From: an uncultured Phocaeicola sp.
GTDB taxonomy: Bacteria; Bacteroidota; Bacteroidia; Bacteroidales; Bacteroidaceae
Reading direction: 5' to 3'
Assembly (NCBI GenBank): GCA_944320885.1
Contig: CALUJE010000002.1
Coordinates: forward strand, 124,001-188,000
DNA: 64,000 bases
Part shown: piece by piece, positions 16,911 through 22,451 of the stretch
How positions within the stretch are numbered: the stretch's first letter is position 1
Layout of the letters: each line of letters starts with the position of its first letter
The notes under the pieces: generated by a model
What the model was told of the DNA's origin: nothing
The model's input: the letters and a program-made list of their open reading frames with translations, nothing else
Databases searched by the model: none
Made by a program: the position numbers and the translations under genes

Positions 16911-16998
16911 ATCGGGGACAAACGAGCTTCTCGTTGGGGATTAACGAGGTACCCGTTGGGGACTAACGAGACCTTCGTCGGGGACAAACGACAAGGTT
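16911..16998 (+). repeat. Four tandem 22-nt hairpin-forming units upstream of HU-like gene
   Basis: The units are 16911-16932, 16933-16954, 16955-16976 and 16977-16998, each carrying GGGGA[CT]-[AT]AACGA. Units 2 and 3 fold as CGTT(7-nt loop)AACG, and unit 2 extends to a 6-bp stem. Units 1 and 4 fold in a shifted register, TCG/CGA, with GTCG/CGAC in unit 4. The period is exactly 22 nt, about two DNA turns, so protein-binding sites on one helix face are an alternative to RNA structure. They end 88 bp before the HU-like start codon. The rest of the 306-bp gap shows nothing else. Confidence 0.7.
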
Positions 16999-17086
16999 GT
17001 GGAGGATAAAAGATAACCGTTTGTAACACAACAGATTAAAGTTTAATTTGAAAAGGATGGACAGAAAGACATAAATTTTAAATTGT

Positions 17087-17566
17087 ATGATTTTTTGGAA
17101 AAGAGTACAACAAGCAATCAATAAGCTGTGGTATCCCCGCAGCGTTACAGTGGGAAAACCTGTAGAAACCCAAGAGTTAGCCAACCGCATAGCACGTGAG
17201 TCTACCGTGTCGCCAGCCGATACCCATGCCGTGCTCCGTGCCTTGCCGAACATTATGGCCGACTTTATGAAAGAGAGCCGTGCCGTTCATTTCGAAGGAC
17301 TTGGCTGGTTCCGTTACACTACCACTTCGGCCGGCAAGGGAGTGGCAACAAAAGAAGAAGTGAGCAGTGACCAGATTACCGGTCTGCGCGTGCAGTTCAC
17401 CCCCGACCGTGTGCGTAACATGAGTGGCGGTTATACCCGTGCCCTGATTGCTGACGAAGGCATTGTGTTTATGGAGTGGCTGGGCAAGGAAAGTGACGAA
17501 ACGGCCATCCCCGATGACAATGATGATGAAATACCCGGCGGTGAGGAAGGTGGAGGCGGACTCTGA
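17087..17566 (+). CDS. HU-like DNA-binding protein (HU-related family)
   Basis: This 159-aa protein matches the Bacteroidales HU-related histone-like family. After a short start, residues about 20-125 follow the HU plan: helical ELANRIARESTVSPADTHAV, then AVHFEGLGWFRYT and RVQFTPDRVRNM. A low-complexity acidic and glycine tail follows (DDNDDEIPGGEEGGGG). Such proteins bend or coat DNA in the cytoplasm. It is more GC-rich than the surrounding cassettes. The four 22-nt repeats upstream could be its own binding sites (autoregulation), an inference. A strong 17-bp hairpin follows the stop. It has no obvious tie to the peptide genes on either side and may be an older resident of the locus. Confidence 0.85.
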   Translation: MIFWKRVQQAINKLWYPRSVTVGKPVETQELANRIARESTVSPADTHAVLRALPNIMADFMKESRAVHFEGLGWFRYTTTSAGKGVATKEEVSSDQITGLRVQFTPDRVRNMSGGYTRALIADEGIVFMEWLGKESDETAIPDDNDDEIPGGEEGGGGL

Positions 17567-17578
17567 TTGGTCCGGTCT

Positions 17579-17621
17579 GTTGACGAGTTGACAAGGCTCA
17601 TTTTCTTGTCAACTCGTCAAC
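17579..17621 (+). terminator. 17-bp perfect inverted repeat after HU-like gene
   Basis: The arms at 17579-17595 and 17605-17621 are perfect complements around a 9-nt loop, built from the repeated word GTTGAC/GACGAG/TTGACAAG. It starts 12 nt past the stop codon. It probably ends the HU-like transcript, although no long T-run follows. The internal repetition suggests a dispersed REP-like palindrome. Confidence 0.6.
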
Positions 17622-17755
17622 TTGTCATCTTAAAGCTCCTCAAAGAAATTCTTGTCATTAATAAAATTCTGATTCCTCAATTACAAGATATTGAATATTG
17701 ATTTGATATATCCTCAAAAATATAGCATGTGCAGAAAATGTAAGCGAATAAACCA

Positions 17756-19702
17756 ATGAAAAAATACGGCTTTTTATATATAGTTTTTCTTCTTTTGACA
17801 GCCTGTCAATCTGTAAATGACAAAAAACTGGAATATGCTCTGGAACTTGCCGGAAACAACCGGAAGGAACTGGAACAGGTGCTTGAACATTATCGGGATG
17901 ACTCCCTGAAGCTGGAGGCGGCAAAATTTCTGATTTGTAACATGCCCGGACATGGATCGTATACCGGAAAGGCCATTGAAAATTATTATGCGGAAGCTGC
18001 CCCGATTTTACTGTCCGACAGTCCGAGAGCTGTCAAAGAACGGATGATGAACGAACTCTATCAGAAATATCCTCCGGCTTCGATTAAGCAGGTGCAGGAT
18101 GTGGAAATAATTACAGCCGACTATCTGATTAGAAATATTGACAGGGCGGTTGACGACTGGCAGAACGGTCCGTTTGCAAAACAGGTGTCTTTTGATGACT
18201 TTTGTGAATATCTGTTGCCTTATAAATGTGCCGACTACCAGACTTTGGACAATTGGCGCGATTCGTTGCGGATTGTGGCCGAAGGCGTGTATGAAGACTA
18301 TCCGCACAGTCGGATACGCCAGAATTCGGCTTATTGGGCTGCCGCTGCCGTCAACGACAGTCTGGGGAGACTGAACAAGGTGCATTTGAGTGATGCCATG
18401 CAATGCTATTCATTGTTTCGCTTGCCTTTCTGGACCAAAATTCCTTCGGGCAGATGCGGCGTGTATTCGGTGGTCAGTCTCGGGGTGCTCCGAAGCAAGG
18501 GAATACCGGTGGTGAATGATTTCATCTTGCAGTGGCCCACGAAAGACGGTGACCACTCATGGGTCACCCTGCTGACCGACACACGGAACAAGGGCTTTCT
18601 GGAAGGAAACGAAGGGGGAGTGATGGGATTCATGCGCCCCGGTGAATGTAAGGGAAAAGTATATCGGCGAACTTATGCACCCGATGAAGGGCTGGTACGC
18701 CTGAATGCCGAAGCCAGATATGTGCCTGAAAAACTGCGCAGCGTTTTCATGAAGGATGTTACGGCCGAATATGTTGAACCGGTCGACGCCACTACTTTTC
18801 CTCTTCGGGAAGCCGAACAGGAAGACGAGAAATATGCCTATCTGGCGGTGTATGGAAACAAAGATTGGGTGCCCATTTGCTACAGCCGCATAGAGGGAAA
18901 GGATATTGTTTTTGAAGATTTGGAGCGCGAAGCTGTGTATATGCCGGTGTATTATACGTCTTATGGAATGGAACCACTGAACTATCCTTTTCTGCTTACA
19001 CACAAGAAGGAACTGAGATATCTGAAACCCGATAAGGAGCATACACGGAGTGTGACGTTATACCGGAAATATCCGCTCATGCGCAGAGCCTTTGAGAAAG
19101 GACAGTGCATGAAGGGAAGTATGATTCAGGCATCCGATAACCCGGATTTCAGTGACGCGGTGACGCTCTATAACTTCAGAAAGTTTTCTTTGTCGGGTCA
19201 TGTGTTTCCCGGAGATTCGGTCTGCTATCGCTACTGGCGTTATATTTGTCCGGCACCATATAACTGCTACATTGCCGAACTGGGATTTTTTGACGGGCAG
19301 AACCAAAAGATGGAAGGAAAGATTATCGGAACCGGTCAGTATTACGGCGATGACAAGCGCTTTTGCCGTGAAGCCGCGTTCGACGGAGATCCCTTTACTT
19401 TCTATATTTCAGACTTACTGTGCAATGGGTGGATTGGCATGGACTTCGGTAAGCCGGTACATGTAGAAAAGATTCATTATCTGGCGCGCAGCGATGATAA
19501 CAATATACGTATAGGCGACTTGTATGAGCTTTATTATTGGGACATGAAAGGATGGGTATCGCTAGGACAGCAGGAAGCTACCGATTTGATATTGACTTTT
19601 GACAATGTGCCCGAAAACGCATTGCTCATATTAAGAGATCATACAAGAGGAAAAGACGAGCGTATCTTCATTTATGAGGATGGCAAACAAATATGGTATT
19701 AG
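17756..19702 (+). CDS. Transglutaminase-like lipoprotein with C-terminal discoidin-like domain
   Basis: This 648-aa lipoprotein has signal MKKYGFLYIVFLLLTAC (Cys17). The centre contains a transglutaminase/cysteine-protease-like core: GRCGVYSVV (candidate nucleophile Cys234) followed by an RSKGIPVV strand and GDHSWV (candidate His267), the Cys-His order of that superfamily. I could not place the third residue with confidence. The C-terminal 150 residues (about 500-648) resemble an F5/8 C or discoidin beta-sandwich (ICPAPYNCYIAELGFFDG, FDGDPFTFY, GWIGMDFGKPVHVEKIHYLA). It likely acts on protein or peptide substrates at the envelope. It lies between the two NVEALA cassettes. Its stop codon is 2 bp from the leader hairpin of copy B, and a 30-nt copy of its 3' end recurs at 21467-21496. 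Confidence 0.72.
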   Translation: MKKYGFLYIVFLLLTACQSVNDKKLEYALELAGNNRKELEQVLEHYRDDSLKLEAAKFLICNMPGHGSYTGKAIENYYAEAAPILLSDSPRAVKERMMNELYQKYPPASIKQVQDVEIITADYLIRNIDRAVDDWQNGPFAKQVSFDDFCEYLLPYKCADYQTLDNWRDSLRIVAEGVYEDYPHSRIRQNSAYWAAAAVNDSLGRLNKVHLSDAMQCYSLFRLPFWTKIPSGRCGVYSVVSLGVLRSKGIPVVNDFILQWPTKDGDHSWVTLLTDTRNKGFLEGNEGGVMGFMRPGECKGKVYRRTYAPDEGLVRLNAEARYVPEKLRSVFMKDVTAEYVEPVDATTFPLREAEQEDEKYAYLAVYGNKDWVPICYSRIEGKDIVFEDLEREAVYMPVYYTSYGMEPLNYPFLLTHKKELRYLKPDKEHTRSVTLYRKYPLMRRAFEKGQCMKGSMIQASDNPDFSDAVTLYNFRKFSLSGHVFPGDSVCYRYWRYICPAPYNCYIAELGFFDGQNQKMEGKIIGTGQYYGDDKRFCREAAFDGDPFTFYISDLLCNGWIGMDFGKPVHVEKIHYLARSDDNNIRIGDLYELYYWDMKGWVSLGQQEATDLILTFDNVPENALLILRDHTRGKDERIFIYEDGKQIWY

Positions 19703-19703
19703 T
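19668..19703 (+). repeat. Direct repeat, left copy, flanking cassette B
   Basis: TCATTTATGA, then 6 nt, then CAAACAAATATGGTATTAGT. The same words recur without the 6 nt at 21467-21496. This copy is the 3' end of the transglutaminase-like gene including its stop codon. Confidence 0.7.
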
Positions 19704-19704
19704 A

Positions 19705-19729
19705 CTGCGCTGAAAGGATATATGTGCGG
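19705..19729 (+). promoter_or_regulatory. Leader RNA hairpin upstream of NVEALA-3
   Basis: CTGCGC pairs with GTGCGG through four Watson-Crick and two G-U pairs around the same 13-nt loop as at 15115-15139. It begins 3 nt after the upstream stop codon, so it could also affect readthrough from the transglutaminase-like gene. Confidence 0.5.
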
Positions 19730-19770
19730 AAAGTGATATTATTAATAACAATTAAAAGCATTAGATTTAT

Positions 19771-20007
19771 ATGAAAAAACATATTTTGAAATTAGGTTTT
19801 GCTTTGGCTGTAGTTGTAGCAGCCGGATATACTGTTTACTCTTCACAGACGTCAAAGGAATTGACTGGAATAGCTTTAGATAATGTGGAAGCATTGGCAA
19901 GTGGTGAAGATGCAGGCTTTAATTGTTGGTGGGATAGTTATAAATATAAAACTTGTACTCCAACAGGATCCTATTCGGGGTGTCCTTGTGGTAGTCATAA
20001 CTGGTAA
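19771..20007 (+). CDS. NVEALA-family secreted peptide precursor (NVEALA-3)
   Basis: This 78-aa precursor is nearly the same as NVEALA-2 in residues 1-28 and retains LDNVEALASGEDAGFNCWWDS, but differs at 29-31, 37, 57, 58, 60, 61, 67 and 68. Four cysteines remain (52, 62, 71, 73), because Cys68 is replaced by Tyr. An even number of cysteines would allow two disulfides, whereas NVEALA-2 with five would leave one free. The terminal CPCGSHNW is unchanged. Leader conservation with core change suggests that export and processing are constrained while the mature part diversifies. It is followed by DUF4221 copy 3. Confidence 0.85.
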   Translation: MKKHILKLGFALAVVVAAGYTVYSSQTSKELTGIALDNVEALASGEDAGFNCWWDSYKYKTCTPTGSYSGCPCGSHNW

Positions 20008-20094
20008 TAGAATTATCTATACGTCCGAATTGTGATAACGAATTTTTATTGCAGTTGTTTTAATTCAATGGATGTATATTGATAGAGATGTTTT

Positions 20095-20132
20095 GTAATT
20101 CTTCTTAATTTATTGATATTAAGAAGAATTAC
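20095..20132 (+). terminator. 15-bp perfect hairpin between NVEALA-3 and DUF4221 copy 3
   Basis: The arms at 20095-20109 and 20118-20132 are identical to those of the copy A hairpin. The loop differs by one base. A retained stem with a changed loop and changed flanks argues for selection on the structure. Confidence 0.5.
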
Positions 20133-20155
20133 ATAAAACTATTTTAATAAGCAGT

Positions 20156-20172
20156 CAGGTAAGGTTTACCTG
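20156..20172 (+). promoter_or_regulatory. Short hairpin before DUF4221 copy 3
   Basis: Same 7-bp stem and 3-nt loop as at 15566-15582, and the same 34-nt distance to the start codon. Confidence 0.4.
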
Positions 20173-20206
20173 TAGTATTAGTAATAAGTAATAAGAAAGT
20201 TATGTT

Positions 20207-21370
20207 ATGAAAAATTTTTGGATATATGCTCTTGCCGTAGTCTCGTTCTGTTCCTGTGGAAATAAAGGTCAGAATTATCCTTATACGTTACAGACGGTGG
20301 ATACGTTTTTTAACTATCATCTGGCATCGGATGTAAAGGTGCCGTTGATGATACGTAGTTGTATAGATGGTGACGGTAAGGAGTATTTGTATTTTCAGAA
20401 CAGTATTTTGGCAGACTTACTGATATATGATATTCACAATGAGGCTTTGGTGAAAAGAGTCAAATTCGAAGTGGAAGGCCCTGATGCGATAGAAGGTGGT
20501 TTTTTGGATGGATTCACGATGACAGACTGTAATCATATTTATATTTCAAGTCTTGCCAAGCCTGAACTTTATGTAACCGATACAACCGGTTGTATAAAAC
20601 GGAAGATGAGCTATGCGGAAGCTGTGGATGGATATAAGCCTGAGTGTTGCTTTTTGGATAACGGTGCTTTCCAGTTTATAGACGGAAAACTCTATTTGCC
20701 ACAAGGTGTCAATTTCAGATTTGGAAAAGAGGTGATGGAAAAAAGTGCGTTGTTGTGTAGGCTGGATACCTTGTCGGGTGAGGTGGAAGCGCTTCCAGTT
20801 AAGTTTCCTCCGGTTGGCGGTATTATCCGTAGAGGTTCGCCTGGTAATGCCAATACATATTATCAATTTTGTTATAATGGTCAGGAATTTGTCTATTCAT
20901 TTGAATATATGGATGACTTGATGGTAGTAAATCCGTTGACACATCAAGTGGAATATAAGGCGTTAAGGAGCAGGTATATAGGTGAGATGAAACCTTTTTC
21001 GAGTGAAAGCACAAATGATGCGGTGGTGCAAAGGGAGCTCTGTGAGCATCCGTCCTATGGGAAAATAATATACGATTCATGCAATAGGGTATATTACCGT
21101 GTGGTATATGTACCTCAGGAAATAGACAAAGATGTAGATGCCCTTTCTTTGTTTCGTACTGGAAGAAAGCAGTTTTCCATAATGATTCTTGACGAGGATT
21201 TTAATGTGATAGGCGAGCATTTATTCCCATCTTATACATATAATCCCCAATTAAGTTTTGTTTCGAAGGGTAAGTTATACATCAGTCTGAATAATATAAT
21301 GAATCCCGATTATAGTGATGACGTTATCAGATTTCAGATGGTAGAGCTGACAAAAAACACACAAGAATAG
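20207..21370 (+). CDS. DUF4221-like beta-propeller lipoprotein, copy 3 (mosaic)
   Basis: This 387-aa lipoprotein (MKNFWIYALAVVSFCSC, Cys17) sits 199 bp after NVEALA-3. It is a mosaic. The 5' part follows copy 2 (for example the DGDGKEYLYFQNS coding region), whereas 20655-20808 is identical to copy 1 for 154 nt, where copy 2 has many silent and coding changes. The segment around 21205-21260 again matches copy 1. Gene conversion between paralogues 11-16 kb apart is the simplest reading. Function is presumed the same as in the other copies: an outward-facing propeller that may bind the neighbouring peptide (inference). Confidence 0.77.
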   Translation: MKNFWIYALAVVSFCSCGNKGQNYPYTLQTVDTFFNYHLASDVKVPLMIRSCIDGDGKEYLYFQNSILADLLIYDIHNEALVKRVKFEVEGPDAIEGGFLDGFTMTDCNHIYISSLAKPELYVTDTTGCIKRKMSYAEAVDGYKPECCFLDNGAFQFIDGKLYLPQGVNFRFGKEVMEKSALLCRLDTLSGEVEALPVKFPPVGGIIRRGSPGNANTYYQFCYNGQEFVYSFEYMDDLMVVNPLTHQVEYKALRSRYIGEMKPFSSESTNDAVVQRELCEHPSYGKIIYDSCNRVYYRVVYVPQEIDKDVDALSLFRTGRKQFSIMILDEDFNVIGEHLFPSYTYNPQLSFVSKGKLYISLNNIMNPDYSDDVIRFQMVELTKNTQE

Positions 21371-21391
21371 TTGATTTGCGATGATATTACA

Positions 21392-21523
21392 ATGAAAAAG
21401 AATAATTATAGAAATCACTTTGGCAAAGAGCTTTGTTATGGTTGTCGGATATACTTTTTGAGAGGCTCATTTATGACAAACAAATATGGTATTAGTGAGT
21501 TCGTTTGTTACCTTGAAAAGTAA
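21392..21523 (+). CDS. Possible 43-aa small ORF
   Basis: An ATG frame (MKKNNYRNHFGKELCYGC...) of 43 codons fills most of the gap between DUF4221 copy 3 and the signal peptidase gene. It has three cysteines, but no hydrophobic leader and no NVEALA motif, and it runs through the relic of the transglutaminase gene end in another frame. In such AT-rich DNA it may be chance. I list it because its start is only 21 bp after a stop and its stop is 18 bp before the next gene. Confidence 0.2.
   Translation: MKKNNYRNHFGKELCYGCRIYFLRGSFMTNKYGISEFVCYLEK
21467..21496 (+). repeat. Direct repeat, right copy, flanking cassette B
   Basis: TCATTTATGA joined to CAAACAAATATGGTATTAGT. It is a relic of the 3' end of the transglutaminase-like gene with 6 nt deleted. 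Together with the left copy at 19668-19703 it brackets cassette B. Confidence 0.7.
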
Positions 21524-21541
21524 AAACAGTTAAAGAATGGG

Positions 21542-22438
21542 ATGATGAAGCGGAAAACAGTATTTCGTTGGGTAAACCGTTTGACAGACTGCCTGTTGTG
21601 GGGAGCGGCCTGCATTGTGCTATGGGTCGTGATGCAGGTGTTTGTATTCTCGTCATATCACATTCCTTCCGATTCGATGGAGCCTACCTTATGGCCGGGC
21701 GATTATATATGGGTGGACAAGACCGGTATGGGAGCACGGCTGTTCAGCCTGAAAGATGCTGCCGCTCACCGGCCGTTCAAGGTGCATCGCACCTGGGGGA
21801 GAAGCCGCCTGAAAGTGGGTGAGGTGGCGGTATTCAATTACCCTTATCCGCAGACGCGCGACAGCATAGGATTTGACCTGATGCAGTATTATGTGAAGCG
21901 ATGCATGGGAACACCGGGCGACAGCCTGCAAATAGTAGGCGGCTATTATAAGATAAACGGAAACCGTGTGACGGGACTGCCCGAACAGGTGAAACGGAAG
22001 CAGGACAGCCTGCACTACGTATTCACCCGGGGCGAAAAGAAAATCAGGGGAGTATCGATCAGGGCATTCCCCAAAAAGAAGGAGATGGGATGGACGATTG
22101 TGGATTACGGCCCTCTGTACATACCCAAGAAAGGCGACCTGCTGGAAATGGACAGAAAGCATTTTCTGTGCTACAGGACGCTGATAGAATGGGAACAGGG
22201 CAAAAAGCTGGAATGGAAAGACGGAAAGGCCTGTCTGGACGGAAAGATACTGACCGCTTACCGGTTTGAACACGATTATTATTTTATGGGCGGAGACAAT
22301 GTCTTCAGCTCGGTAGACTCACGCTACTGGGGGTTGCTGCCCGATGACTTCATAGCCGGCAAGGTGTGCGGAATATGGAAGTCGGAAGATTTGTATACGG
22401 GAAAGATAAGATGGAACCGGATAGGATTTATTGACTGA
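21542..22438 (+). CDS. lepB: Signal peptidase I
   Basis: This 298-aa type I signal peptidase cleaves exported precursors on the outer face of the inner membrane after small residues at -3 and -1. One TM helix is visible (about residues 17-37). The catalytic serine is in PSDSMEPTL (Ser45), the general-base lysine in YYVKRCMG (Lys119), and the C-terminal box GGDNVFSSVDSRYWG is intact. The region between has a large insert typical of Bacteroidales enzymes. It sits 171 bp after the NVEALA-3/DUF4221 cassette and its 3' end abuts the Wzy_C/TPR gene. Most genomes of this group also have a housekeeping lepB elsewhere, so this may be a dedicated paralogue for the peptides, which is inference. It is more GC-rich than the cassettes. 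Confidence 0.92.
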   Translation: MMKRKTVFRWVNRLTDCLLWGAACIVLWVVMQVFVFSSYHIPSDSMEPTLWPGDYIWVDKTGMGARLFSLKDAAAHRPFKVHRTWGRSRLKVGEVAVFNYPYPQTRDSIGFDLMQYYVKRCMGTPGDSLQIVGGYYKINGNRVTGLPEQVKRKQDSLHYVFTRGEKKIRGVSIRAFPKKKEMGWTIVDYGPLYIPKKGDLLEMDRKHFLCYRTLIEWEQGKKLEWKDGKACLDGKILTAYRFEHDYYFMGGDNVFSSVDSRYWGLLPDDFIAGKVCGIWKSEDLYTGKIRWNRIGFID

Positions 22439-22451
22439 AAAAGTGCAGGGT

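Larger units (their letters stand above)
19703..21370 (+). repeat. NVEALA-DUF4221 cassette, copy B
   Basis: This is the collinear duplicate of 15113-16780, with the same 1668-bp length. It begins within 2 bp of the stop codon of the transglutaminase-like gene and is bracketed by the direct repeats at 19668-19703 and 21467-21496. Confidence 0.85.

Noticed and set aside
16911..16998. Tandem 22-nt repeats as a CRISPR array
   Set aside because: The units abut without spacers, are imperfect, and no cas gene is present. They fit a tandem structural or binding-site repeat.
18557..19042. Antisense frames within the transglutaminase-like gene (161 and 131 codons)
   Set aside because: They overlap the plus-strand lipoprotein, which has a signal peptide and domain motifs. 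The antisense products show none.
19668..21496. Cassette B as an insertion sequence
   Set aside because: There is no transposase, no terminal inverted repeats, and the flanking repeat is longer than usual target duplications and partly deleted. Duplication by recombination is preferred.
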